Of a DNA stretch of 36,348 nt, positions 13,889 to 19,753 are shown piece after piece. Source of the stretch: a virus; IMG/VR virus record IMGVR_UViG_3300046009_001040, positions 1-36,348 of that record, one strand, 5' to 3'. Below the pieces are notes generated by a model. That model saw only the letters and a list, made by a program, of their open reading frames with translations. It was not told where the DNA came from and made no database searches. Numbering within the stretch: the first letter of the stretch is position 1; the number at the start of each line of letters is the position of its first letter. The translations under genes and the position numbers were made by a program.

Positions 13889-15378
13889 CCGCCTATTACA
13901 ACGAGATCGACCCCAAGGCAGCGGCATGGCTGCGGGAACTTATCAAGCAAGGCCACATAGCAGATGGAGTGGTAGATGAACGATCAATTGTCGATGTTTC
14001 CCCTGATGAACTCAGAGGCTTCACCCAGTGCCACTTCTTCGCAGGGATCGGCGTCTGGTCCTACGCCCTGCGATCCGCAGGCTGGGCCGATGACCGTCCT
14101 GTTTGGACAGGAAGCTTCCCGTGCCAGCCTTTCAGCAGCGCAGGTCGCAGAGGCGGGGTTGATGATGAGCGGCACCTCTGGCCGCACTGGCATCACCTCA
14201 TCAGCCAGTGCCAGCCTTCAGTCGTCTTTGGAGAGCAAGTTGCGTCAAAGGACGGCCTCGGTTGGCTCGACCTTGTATCAACTGACATGGAAGCCACGGG
14301 CTACGCCTTCGGGGCGGCTGATCTGTGCGCTGCGGGCGTCGGCGCGCCGCACATCCGCCAGCGTCTCTTCTTCGGAGCGGTCAGGCTGGCCGACGCCAAC
14401 GGTGGGCAACGCGGACGGATCGCAGATGGCGAAGGACGCCAGCGTGACAGGGCGCCGACCGGACGGCAGCAAGGCGACAGTGAGCCTGAACGCGGTGGCG
14501 CAGGCTTCGGGCTGGCCGACGCCGCAGACGCGGGACTTCAAATGGGGCGGGGAGGATCGGGTGTCGAACCCGGATCGGTCGAACAATCTGAACGACTTCT
14601 CGCTGATGGCGGGCTGGCCGACGCCGACAACGCGGGATCACAAGGACGGGTCGGAATGCCAGAACGTGCCGCTGAATGCGCTTCTTGGCAGGGTGGCATG
14701 GCTGGCAGGCCCAGCCCGACTAACGGCCACTGGCGAGATGCTGACTGGCTCTTCTGCCGGGATGGAAAGTGGCGGCCAGTTAGCGCCAAGCCCCAGCCGT
14801 TGGTTGATGGGTCTGCCGAGAGCTTGGGACGAGTGCGCGATAGCTGCGTTGAAAGTATCAAGGAGGAAGTGAATGCGTGGTCAATGGAAAGCAAAATCGA
14901 CGGAACCCAAGGTTTGCGAGACTTGCTCGTTGTCTATGGAGCGGAGGCGAAATCAAAATGGGAGACTGGAGGGATACCGGGACTTTGTGAGGCGCCGTTT
15001 TTGCTCGCTTTCTTGCGCCAACTCTCGGAGCAAGGGTGGAGAGAGCCGGAATGCTTACCTGTATCATGCGAGAAAATTAGTGAAGCCGTCATGCGAAGCC
15101 TGTGGGTCGAAAAAGGAATTACAGGCGCACCACGTCAATACGGATTGGAAGGACAACAGGCCAGAGAATATTCAGACGCTTTGCTTGTTTTGTCATCACT
15201 TCTGGCACGCAGCGCACGAGAGGCTTGGGGTGTCGCCTACGAAGCACATGCCGAAACTAAACATCCTCTTGCCAGCGGGGCTTCCGCCAGAGTGGGACGA
15301 CTGCGCGGTTACGGCAATGCAATCGTTGCCCAAGCAGCGCAAACCTTCATTGAAAGCATGATGGAGATAGCAGAATGA
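13885..15378 (+). CDS. C5-cytosine DNA methyltransferase with two genes overprinted in the +1 frame
   Basis: 497 residues. The catalytic motifs are intact in the N-terminal third: motif I FFAGIGVWSYAL (51-62), motif IV GSFPCQPFSSAG with the catalytic Cys80, motif VI VVFGEQV with Glu117, motif VIII IRQRLFF (157-163). Motif X, GYGNAIVAQAA, is at the C-terminus. Between VIII and X, where the target-recognition domain belongs, lie repeats of GLADA type and then about 155 residues (roughly 333-460). Those residues are the out-of-frame reading of an HNH gene. The frame stays open across this insert. Nearly all of the gene after codon 30 is also read in the +1 frame. Whether the long insert permits activity is uncertain. 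Confidence 0.88.
   Translation: MTAYYNEIDPKAAAWLRELIKQGHIADGVVDERSIVDVSPDELRGFTQCHFFAGIGVWSYALRSAGWADDRPVWTGSFPCQPFSSAGRRGGVDDERHLWPHWHHLISQCQPSVVFGEQVASKDGLGWLDLVSTDMEATGYAFGAADLCAAGVGAPHIRQRLFFGAVRLADANGGQRGRIADGEGRQRDRAPTGRQQGDSEPERGGAGFGLADAADAGLQMGRGGSGVEPGSVEQSERLLADGGLADADNAGSQGRVGMPERAAECASWQGGMAGRPSPTNGHWRDADWLFCRDGKWRPVSAKPQPLVDGSAESLGRVRDSCVESIKEEVNAWSMESKIDGTQGLRDLLVVYGAEAKSKWETGGIPGLCEAPFLLAFLRQLSEQGWREPECLPVSCEKISEAVMRSLWVEKGITGAPRQYGLEGQQAREYSDALLVLSSLLARSAREAWGVAYEAHAETKHPLASGASARVGRLRGYGNAIVAQAAQTFIESMMEIAE
13976..14872 (+). CDS. Overprinted protein in +1 frame of the C5 methyltransferase gene, GWPTP repeats
   Basis: 298 residues, read entirely inside the methyltransferase gene. 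It has its own ribosome-binding site (GGAG, 6 nt before ATG). Readable blocks are STLYQLTWKPRATPSGR, ICALRASARRTS, three GWPTP repeats, then TATGEMLTGSSAGMESGG and SRWLMGLPRAWDECA. I recall very similar strings in annotated phage and prophage proteins, so the family seems to persist across genomes in this overlapped position. Composition is rich in Ser, Ala and Gly, with no enzyme motif or membrane segment. Function unknown. It ends in TGA directly followed by the HNH start codon in the same frame. Confidence 0.65.
   Translation: MNDQLSMFPLMNSEASPSATSSQGSASGPTPCDPQAGPMTVLFGQEASRASLSAAQVAEAGLMMSGTSGRTGITSSASASLQSSLESKLRQRTASVGSTLYQLTWKPRATPSGRLICALRASARRTSASVSSSERSGWPTPTVGNADGSQMAKDASVTGRRPDGSKATVSLNAVAQASGWPTPQTRDFKWGGEDRVSNPDRSNNLNDFSLMAGWPTPTTRDHKDGSECQNVPLNALLGRVAWLAGPARLTATGEMLTGSSAGMESGGQLAPSPSRWLMGLPRAWDECAIAALKVSRRK
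14384..14625 (+). repeat. Three copies of GGCTGGCCGACGCC, repeat motif in two frames
   Basis: The exact 14-mer occurs at 14384, 14510 and 14612. The spacings (126 and 102) are multiples of three, so each copy encodes GWPTP in one frame and a LADA motif in the other. In both proteins the repeats mark unit boundaries of a degenerate tandem array in the methyltransferase's target-recognition region. Confidence 0.85.
14810..14854 (+). repeat. Left copy of imperfect direct repeat flanking the HNH insertion
   Basis: This segment encodes GLPRAWDECAIAALK in the +1 frame. It matches 15278-15322 at 31 of 45 positions by hand count, with a 14 of 15 core (TGGGACGAGTGCGCG). In the methyltransferase frame it is a degenerate version of the sequence leading into motif X. 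Confidence 0.75.
14873..15361 (+). CDS. HNH endonuclease nested in the methyltransferase gene
   Basis: 162 residues. Two zinc-type Cys sets are present: C15-C18 with C44-C48, and C74-C77 with C104-C107. The HNH core contains AHHVN (85-89) and the Asn-containing PENIQTLC (97-104), then CHHFWH. AGGAGG ends 6 nt before the ATG, which immediately follows the TGA of the overprinted gene. The last 28 residues (from AGLPPEWDDCAVTAM) are not part of the nuclease. They are the displaced C-terminus of the overprinted family, and in the other frame the same bases encode motif X. This looks like a homing-type gene inserted without breaking either frame. Base composition is lower in GC than its surroundings. 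Confidence 0.82.
   Translation: MRGQWKAKSTEPKVCETCSLSMERRRNQNGRLEGYRDFVRRRFCSLSCANSRSKGGESRNAYLYHARKLVKPSCEACGSKKELQAHHVNTDWKDNRPENIQTLCLFCHHFWHAAHERLGVSPTKHMPKLNILLPAGLPPEWDDCAVTAMQSLPKQRKPSLKA
15278..15322 (+). repeat. Right copy of imperfect direct repeat flanking the HNH insertion
   Basis: Encodes GLPPEWDDCAVTAMQ in the +1 frame and, in the methyltransferase frame, SARVGRLRGYGNAIVA, the intact motif X region. The offset to the left copy is 468 bp, exactly 156 codons. Confidence 0.75.
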
Positions 15379-15581
15379 CCGACAAAACCATCGAAAGCCT
15401 GGACGCCTACATCGCCGACAGGCTGGCCAAGATTGAGGATCTGGAAAAACGCTACGGCACAGGGGTTCGACCCGGCTGGGTCGGAGAAGAAATCACCATC
15501 CTGAACTTCTACGTCCAAGACGCAATCGCAGCACGCAATGAACTGGAAGCAAACAATGCAACAGACCATTCTTCTAACTAA
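15375..15581 (+). CDS. Small helical protein, unknown function
   Basis: 68 residues, charged and predicted helical (SLDAYIADRLAKIEDLEKRY), with a Trp-containing middle (RPGWVGEEITIL). The ATG overlaps the methyltransferase stop as ATGA. Its end overlaps the next gene by 26 nt in another frame. No family recognised. Operon position is the main support. Confidence 0.65.
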   Translation: MTDKTIESLDAYIADRLAKIEDLEKRYGTGVRPGWVGEEITILNFYVQDAIAARNELEANNATDHSSN

Positions 15582-15957
15582 CCAACTGCCTACAGGATCG
15601 GCCTTCGCTCTGACGGCAGACAACGAGAACGTGTTTATCCCGAGCAAGGTCATGCTCGAAAAAGGCGTGCGTGTCGGCCAGAAGGTGCAGGCCATCGTCG
15701 TGCCGAACATGACCCGGCCCGACCGCACGCCTTGGCTGGCGGTGAGCATCTTGGAAGCCGAGCCTGCGCCGCAAGATGATGCGCTGGCCGAGATGATCTT
15801 GGACACCATCGAAAGCGATGGCCGCGCCACCGTCGAGGAGATCGCGGAGGACATGAACATGTCAGACGCCGTCGTGGCAGCCACGCTGGCCGAGATGGTC
15901 TCAGATGGCCGCTTGGTGCGGCTGGTGTGCTTCGACCTGCCGGAGGAGGACGCATGA
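15556..15957 (+). CDS. Two-domain protein: OB/cold-shock-like plus winged helix
   Basis: 133 residues. Residues 16-66 look like a small beta barrel (AFALTADNENVFIPSKVM, then VGQKVQAIVVPN, then WLAVSIL), as in S1/cold-shock OB folds. Residues 76-127 read as a winged helix (AEMILDTIESDGRATVEEIAEDMNMS cut by a recognition helix VVAATLAEMVSDG and a wing GRLVRLVCFDL). The pair suggests a nucleic-acid-binding regulator acting on RNA or ssDNA and duplex DNA. GGAAG stands 7 nt before this ATG. An ATG six codons earlier lacks one. It is a candidate activator of later genes, which is inference only. Confidence 0.7.
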   Translation: MQQTILLTNQLPTGSAFALTADNENVFIPSKVMLEKGVRVGQKVQAIVVPNMTRPDRTPWLAVSILEAEPAPQDDALAEMILDTIESDGRATVEEIAEDMNMSDAVVAATLAEMVSDGRLVRLVCFDLPEEDA

Positions 15958-16217
15958 GCATTTCACCCAACATGACCGAAGAGCATCTGGATGCCGTCAT
16001 GGCGGCACTGCCGGACAAGATGGATGAGGGGGAACTTTGCGCTCTGACGCTGACCGTTTATTCCGCCTATGTGAACGACCCTGCCGATGTGATTTCTTCT
16101 CTTATTGCAGCGGTCTACACCTATGGGGCCTGCCGTGGCATGAGCAGCAAAACCGTGTCGGCTGGATTGCGAATGAGTGCCGACCTGCACGACGAAAAAA
16201 CAAAGACAAAGCACTGA
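15954..16217 (+). CDS. Helical protein, unknown function
   Basis: 87 residues, starting MSISPNMTEEHLDAVMAALP. Mostly helix, with a moderately hydrophobic centre (ALTLTVYSAYVNDPADVISS) that does not look like a membrane span. The C-terminus is polar and basic (DEKTKTKH). The start overlaps the previous stop as ATGA. No homologous family recognised. Confidence 0.68.
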   Translation: MSISPNMTEEHLDAVMAALPDKMDEGELCALTLTVYSAYVNDPADVISSLIAAVYTYGACRGMSSKTVSAGLRMSADLHDEKTKTKH

Positions 16218-16227
16218 GGAGAAAGCG

Positions 16228-16443
16228 ATGTTCTGGAACAGAGAACCGAAGACCATGCCCGTGCGTGACGTGCAGTCCGAGGCGGTGGCGGCGATCATTC
16301 AAGGGTCGGCTGTGCTGCCCAGCAAGCGGCTGACCAACGCGATCTACACGGCATTGCTGGACAGCCGCGACATGAGCGTGGCGGAGTTGGACGATCTGGC
16401 GAACAAGATTTCGCGGCTTGCGTGGCAGAGGGGTCGGAAATGA
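16228..16443 (+). CDS. Small protein, unknown function
   Basis: 71 residues. GAGGAG lies 6-7 nt before the ATG. An in-frame extension upstream is not needed. Basic and helical, with the pattern MSVAELDDLANKISRLAWQR in the C-terminal half. The stop overlaps the next start as ATGA. No family recognised. Confidence 0.68.
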   Translation: MFWNREPKTMPVRDVQSEAVAAIIQGSAVLPSKRLTNAIYTALLDSRDMSVAELDDLANKISRLAWQRGRK

Positions 16444-16820
16444 CTGACGAAGAGCTGATCGCAATGGCACGTCTGGCGCAGCGTGATGAACGCATGTCCA
16501 CAGGTGCCTTGTATGGTGATCTGGCCGACCGCATTGAAGCACTCACCGAACAGCTGACCGCCGCACGGGATGACGCCAAGGAGGCCGAGGCTTATGCGGA
16601 GGAGGTGGAGGCAGACCGCAAGAAAACATACGAAGCCCTGCTTAAAGTGTCGCGCATCCACGGCGAGGTTGAAGCCAAGCTGGCGAGAGCCGAGTGGTTG
16701 CTGACGGATGCTGCGGTGCAGCTTGAAGATGGCAAGATCAAAACGCGCCGCAATCGCGCAGGATTGATCTGGCAGTTTCTTGAAGAGATCAAAGGAGAGA
16801 GCAATGAGGCCATGCCCTAA
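16440..16820 (+). CDS. Coiled-coil protein, unknown function
   Basis: 126 residues. Residues about 28-95 form a long predicted coiled coil (RIEALTEQLTAARDDAKEAE, then KTYEALLKVSRIHGEVEAKL), preceded by a short helical N-terminus with MTDEELIAMARLA. The C-terminal 25 residues are basic to mixed (KTRRNRAGLIWQFLEEI). This pattern is common in phage early operons without known role. Its 3' end overlaps the zinc-ribbon gene by 17 nt. Confidence 0.7.
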   Translation: MTDEELIAMARLAQRDERMSTGALYGDLADRIEALTEQLTAARDDAKEAEAYAEEVEADRKKTYEALLKVSRIHGEVEAKLARAEWLLTDAAVQLEDGKIKTRRNRAGLIWQFLEEIKGESNEAMP

Positions 16821-16995
16821 GTGCGGCCAACAGCCGACCGTGACGGTCAACAGCCCGTGGTGGTTTGAGTTTGTGGGGTCGTGCCACATCGAGTGCTGCG
16901 GTCGACACGTCACCGGAGACGGGATGTCGGACGCGCTCAAGGCGTGGAACGAGGATCCGAGACCGCCTCACATAGGGGAGATCACAACGCTATGA
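16804..16995 (+). CDS. Lar-like zinc-ribbon protein (restriction alleviation family)
   Basis: 63 residues. CPKCG (C4, C7) is followed by Cys27 and CC (31-32), then MSDALKAWNEDP. This CxxC...C..C...A..aWN layout is that of the Lar restriction-alleviation family, whose Rac prophage member reduces type I restriction in E. coli. GGAGAG precedes the ATG. It lies in the same operon as the C5 methyltransferase, consistent with an anti-restriction role, although many members of this family are uncharacterised. Confidence 0.72.
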   Translation: MRPCPKCGQQPTVTVNSPWWFEFVGSCHIECCGRHVTGDGMSDALKAWNEDPRPPHIGEITTL

Positions 16996-17186
16996 CCCGC
17001 ACCCGGCACGACACAAGCCCTCAAGCACAGGCCATCCGCGCCGCTGGCTTTGTGCGCGTGCCGGGTGGGCTTTGGGCAACGCCCGAGCAGCTTGAGCTTA
17101 TTTTGTATATGCTCCAGCAAAATCTAGACGAAATAAACGCAATAAAGGACCGATACGATGGCACCACCACGTCGTCACATTACTAA
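16992..17186 (+). CDS. Small protein, unknown function
   Basis: 64 residues, starting MTRTRHDTSPQAQAIRAAGF. The block RAAGFVRVPGGLWATPEQLE is followed by a helix (LILYMLQQNLDEINAIKDRY). I recall similar proteins with a 'GGLWVTPEQ' pattern in other phages, no function known. The start overlaps the previous stop as ATGA, and the end overlaps the next gene by 29 nt. Confidence 0.7.
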   Translation: MTRTRHDTSPQAQAIRAAGFVRVPGGLWATPEQLELILYMLQQNLDEINAIKDRYDGTTTSSHY

Positions 17187-17469
17187 AGACATGCTTATCG
17201 CCTGCCGAGAAAAAGGGTGGCATCTAACCCTCGCGGCTGCTCACCTAGAAATGCACCGATCCAGCGTTGCCGCCGCTTGTGAGCGTTTCGGCATCGTGCT
17301 GCCCATGCACCAGTTTTCGCCGCAGCGGGTCAGCCCGAAGAGCAAGGTCTGGATCGACGTGATCGACGGCGAGACCAAACCCAAGATCAAGCTGTCGGCC
17401 AGCCCGTCTGCCATCCAGCGCGCTCTTGACGACATCGAGCGCGAAAAGCGGTTGCGGGCCGCAGGCTGA
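17158..17469 (+). CDS. Helix-turn-helix protein, last gene of rightward block
   Basis: 103 residues. The N-terminal 45 residues read as a helix-turn-helix (GWHLTLAAAHLEMHRSSVAA, then CERFGIVLP), similar to domains that bind DNA or sit in small terminase-like and regulator proteins. The C-terminal half is basic with a final helix (IQRALDDIEREKRLRAAG). AAGGA precedes the ATG. Placed last before the convergent region, it may regulate late transcription, which is inference only. Confidence 0.72.
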   Translation: MAPPRRHITKDMLIACREKGWHLTLAAAHLEMHRSSVAAACERFGIVLPMHQFSPQRVSPKSKVWIDVIDGETKPKIKLSASPSAIQRALDDIEREKRLRAAG

Positions 17470-17485
17470 CCCGATAACTTGAATT

Positions 17486-17569
17486 GCGAGGGGGCGCAGC
17501 ACATAGCTTTGTGTTGGTCGATAACCATGTTCGCGCTACGGCTCGGTTTAACCCATAGCGCCCCCTCGC
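17486..17569. terminator. 84-nt structured element between convergent operons
   Basis: GCGAGGGGGCGC and GCGCCCCCTCGC (12 bp, perfect) enclose 60 nt. Inside are short hairpins CACA/TGTG and TGGT/ACCA, and a 6-bp stem GCGCTA/TAGCGC that reuses part of the right arm. The outer stem and the inner stem are thus mutually exclusive. No U-run follows on either strand, so it is not a classic intrinsic terminator. Its position between the ends of the rightward and late leftward operons suggests bidirectional termination or 3'-end protection. It is cloverleaf-like but lacks tRNA landmarks. Confidence 0.6.
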
Positions 17570-17625
17570 GATCTCAAAAATGAAAATGCCCAGCGCATGG
17601 CCGAGCATTCCCAGTTTAGGGTCGA

Positions 17626-18480
17626 TCAGCCGAGCAGCTTGGCCAGCGTCTTCGGACCCGCTACACCATCAGCCGTCAGCCCGTTGGCAGCCTGCCACTT
17701 CTTCAGCGCAGCCTCTGTGCCAGGGCCGAAATCGCCGTCAGCCGTCAGACCCAGCTTGGCCTGCATCTTCTTGACGTCGTCACCCTTAGATCCACGACGC
17801 AGGACGCCGCCAGAGGCCGCAGGAGCGGCGGCAGGGGCAGATGCAGTGATCTTGCCACCCAAGGCTGCCATCGCCTTAGCATAGCGCGCCTGACGGTCTG
17901 CAAGGCCGATGTCGCCGCCATTGATCTTCTTGGTCAGCGCAGCCACGTTCCCGGTGTCCGCGATGGCATTCAGCTTGTTGGTGTTCCAGAACCACAGAGC
18001 CGACGCCAGCGCGCCTTCCTTGGTCTCCACCCACACGGCGGCTTCTTCAGCCGTCATGTTGTAGTCTTTGGCAAAGCGGGTGTAGTTGTCCCGCCCGGTG
18101 AGCTGCTTCAGCCCACGGCCACGGAAACGCCAGCCATCGCCGGGCTGGGTGTTGCCCAGCTTTGAGGTGCGGAACTCATCCATGTAGACATAGTTGGCGA
18201 TCTTCTCAGGGTTCTTGGCATACTCGGCGGCATTGCGTTTGCCGGGTCCGAAGTAGCGCGGGAAGACCTTGTTCAGCGTTTCCTCGCGGTAGTTCAGGTT
18301 CTCGGACAGGGCGCAAAAATCTTGGCTCTCATGGGCGCATTGGCTGGTAAATCCAGCAATACGCTCTGGTGTCGTAATGCCGTACTTAGGCAGCGCCTTG
18401 TTCAGTTCCTCGCACCAAGCCTCAACCTCTTTGTTGGTCGGGATCATGGCACGCAGTTGGTCAACGGTCAGCAGGCTCAT
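17626..18480 (-). CDS. Endolysin: GH19 chitinase-like domain plus peptidoglycan-binding domain
   Basis: 284 residues. The GH19 catalytic domain spans about residues 5-210, with Glu51 in CAHESQDF and Glu60 in ALSENLNYR as the catalytic pair, then GRGLKQLTGRDNY. An Ala-rich linker (212-222) leads to a PG_binding_1 domain (225-284; VKKMQAKLGL, DGDFGPGTEAALKKWQ, DGVAGPKTLAKLLG). GH19 phage lysins cut the glycan strand as lysozymes. No signal peptide, so release should need a holin. It is the last gene of the late operon, overlapping the upstream small gene by 4 nt. Confidence 0.93.
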   Translation of the reverse strand: MSLLTVDQLRAMIPTNKEVEAWCEELNKALPKYGITTPERIAGFTSQCAHESQDFCALSENLNYREETLNKVFPRYFGPGKRNAAEYAKNPEKIANYVYMDEFRTSKLGNTQPGDGWRFRGRGLKQLTGRDNYTRFAKDYNMTAEEAAVWVETKEGALASALWFWNTNKLNAIADTGNVAALTKKINGGDIGLADRQARYAKAMAALGGKITASAPAAAPAASGGVLRRGSKGDDVKKMQAKLGLTADGDFGPGTEAALKKWQAANGLTADGVAGPKTLAKLLG

Positions 18481-18659
18481 TTCTTCAAGACCTTCTTAAT
18501 CTTTCCAACTTGGCCCAAAAGGCCGCCCACGTTGCCAGTGGCGGCGGCCTTGATGGCGTTCTCCACAGGATCAGGCAGATCCACCTTCGACAGCACCGCA
18601 TCCACGGCCTTCTCCTTAGCCTTGCGGCCAATCATCATTCCGATCATCTTCCCGATCAT
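18477..18659 (-). CDS. 60-residue basic protein in the lysis cassette
   Basis: MIGKMIGMMIGRKAKEKAVD opens an amphipathic, Lys-rich helix, and the C-terminus (LLGQVGKIKKVLKK) is a second one. It could bind membrane or nucleic acid. I recall related small proteins next to phage endolysins, without function. ATGA overlaps on both sides place it firmly in the cassette. It is too short and polar for a standard two-span holin. Confidence 0.72.
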   Translation of the reverse strand: MIGKMIGMMIGRKAKEKAVDAVLSKVDLPDPVENAIKAAATGNVGGLLGQVGKIKKVLKK

Positions 18660-18934
18660 TCTTTTGGCTCCTGTGACGACGGCTCATTGCCGCCCTTGTT
18701 GCGGTTATTGCCTGCGGCCATCACGCCACCGAGAGCGCCCACAAGAAACGAGGCGATGGGGGTCAGGATTGCGAACAGCGCCCTATCATTTTCCGAACTT
18801 TCGCCAAGCGGCTGGGTCACAAAAATCAGCGCATAAAGCGTGAAAAAAACGATGCCACCAAGTATGCAGGTCAACGCCATTCCAATCATATAGCGCAGCT
18901 TGGCTTCCATGAAGTCAGGATCATTCTTGCTCAT
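18656..18934 (-). CDS. Two-span membrane protein, holin candidate
   Basis: 92 residues. Two membrane segments (about 17-39, MALTCILGGIVFFTLYALIF; about 53-75, LFAILTPIASFLVGALGGVM) are joined by a short polar loop. The charged hydrophilic C-terminus (NRNKGGNEPSSQEPKE) resembles class II holins with both ends inside. It lies two genes from the endolysin and is the best holin candidate in the genome. The family is a conserved but unnamed phage membrane protein as far as I can tell. Confidence 0.75.
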   Translation of the reverse strand: MSKNDPDFMEAKLRYMIGMALTCILGGIVFFTLYALIFVTQPLGESSENDRALFAILTPIASFLVGALGGVMAAGNNRNKGGNEPSSQEPKE

Positions 18935-19116
18935 TCTGAGGCTCCTGTCAGGTCAGTGGCGCACATTCTTGTGCGGGTGCAGATGGGCGGGGTGCATTCA
19001 GCCGCATCCCAGTTTTTAGGGTCCATGCACGGGTATCGATAAAAGCCGTCTCCACTGAGCCACAGGATGCCGAAGATACCAGCGACGAAGGCCAGCCATG
19101 TCAGCTTTTCTTGCAT
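18931..19116 (-). CDS. Single-span Cys-rich small protein in the lysis cassette
   Basis: 61 residues. One membrane segment (KLTWLAFVAGIFGILWLSG, residues 4-22) is followed by a Cys-rich tail (FYRYPCMDPKNWD, AECTPPICTRTRMCATDL) that would be periplasmic. The pattern is familiar from other aquatic phages but unnamed. There is no lipobox, so it is not an outer-membrane spanin. GGGGAGG precedes the ATG. An in-frame upstream extension would run through the neighbour gene. Confidence 0.75.
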   Translation of the reverse strand: MQEKLTWLAFVAGIFGILWLSGDGFYRYPCMDPKNWDAAECTPPICTRTRMCATDLTGASE

Positions 19117-19117
19117 C

Positions 19118-19609
19118 CTACCACCTCCCCAGATAGACGCCCCAGAAGTAGAGGCCGACGCCCGCAAGGACGATTGTCACCGCAATGATGCCCGTCCAGA
19201 GCGCAGCCTCAATCAGCCCCTCGATCAGCTCTCGACGGCGGTAAACTTGTTCGCGCTGCTGCTCTCGAACCCGGCGCTCGATGGCCTGAAACTCTAGCCA
19301 TGCGTCATGGCCGTAGCTGTATGAGACCAACTGTTTGAGTTCGCGCCTTTGCTGTTCGCACTGCTTTTGAGCGGCAAAAATGTCGATGGCGCTTTTCTGC
19401 GTGTCGCCACCGAACAGCGTCTTGAACACGCCCGGCGGCTCGTTGGCCTTGTCAGCCGCGTAGGCGATGTCAGAGACAGCCTTGCCCCATTCCGAAAGCT
19501 GGGTTGCCATGTCCTGGATCTCACGGCCAGCGGCAATGCCCTGCTTCAGCAGGCCGAAAGCCTTGCTGCCAACGCTAATGGCCACGCCAATGCTAACGGG
19601 GTCGAACAT
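19118..19609 (-). CDS. Conserved phage protein with C-terminal membrane segment
   Basis: 163 residues. The N-terminus (MFDPVSIGVAISVGSKAFG) and middle (CEQQRRELKQLVSYSYGHDAW) are predicted helical. A charged helix (RRVREQQREQVYRRRELIEG) precedes a membrane span at about 138-158 (AALWTGIIAVTIVLAGVGLY). The family recurs in phage lysis or tail-end cassettes with no known function. Topology suggests a cytoplasmic helical domain tethered to the inner membrane, possibly an antiholin or spanin-like partner. That is inference. Confidence 0.78.
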   Translation of the reverse strand: MFDPVSIGVAISVGSKAFGLLKQGIAAGREIQDMATQLSEWGKAVSDIAYAADKANEPPGVFKTLFGGDTQKSAIDIFAAQKQCEQQRRELKQLVSYSYGHDAWLEFQAIERRVREQQREQVYRRRELIEGLIEAALWTGIIAVTIVLAGVGLYFWGVYLGRW

Positions 19610-19753
19610 TTACAGGCTCCAGAACGGCGGACACGGGAAGAGCGGATGAACCGCCAGTGCTATGTCGGCACTATACCTGCAAATCTTGACAAATGCCATG
19701 CGCCCGTCGATCCAAAGGTGGGTGTAGGCCACCCAGATCAACGGCACGCTCAC
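19610..19753 (-). CDS. 47-residue protein with GTG start in the lysis cassette
   Basis: GTG overlaps the upstream stop (GTGA), and its TAA directly abuts the next ATG, so it exactly fills an otherwise 140-bp hole in a tightly packed operon. The protein reads MSVPLIWVAYTHLWIDG, then MAFVKICRYSADIAL, then LFPCPPFWSL. It is aromatic, with one weakly hydrophobic stretch. No family recognised. An internal ATG would give a 29-residue version. Confidence 0.5.
   Translation of the reverse strand: MSVPLIWVAYTHLWIDGRMAFVKICRYSADIALAVHPLFPCPPFWSL

Noticed and set aside
14278-14894. Leftward open frames opposite the methyltransferase
   Set aside because: No ribosome-binding sites or recognisable motifs. 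Only the +1 sense frame has independent support.
17486-17569. Possible tRNA
   Set aside because: Length and outer stem invite it, but on neither strand is there a T-arm in the right place, an anticodon arm of normal size or a CCA end. The 12-bp stem is too long.
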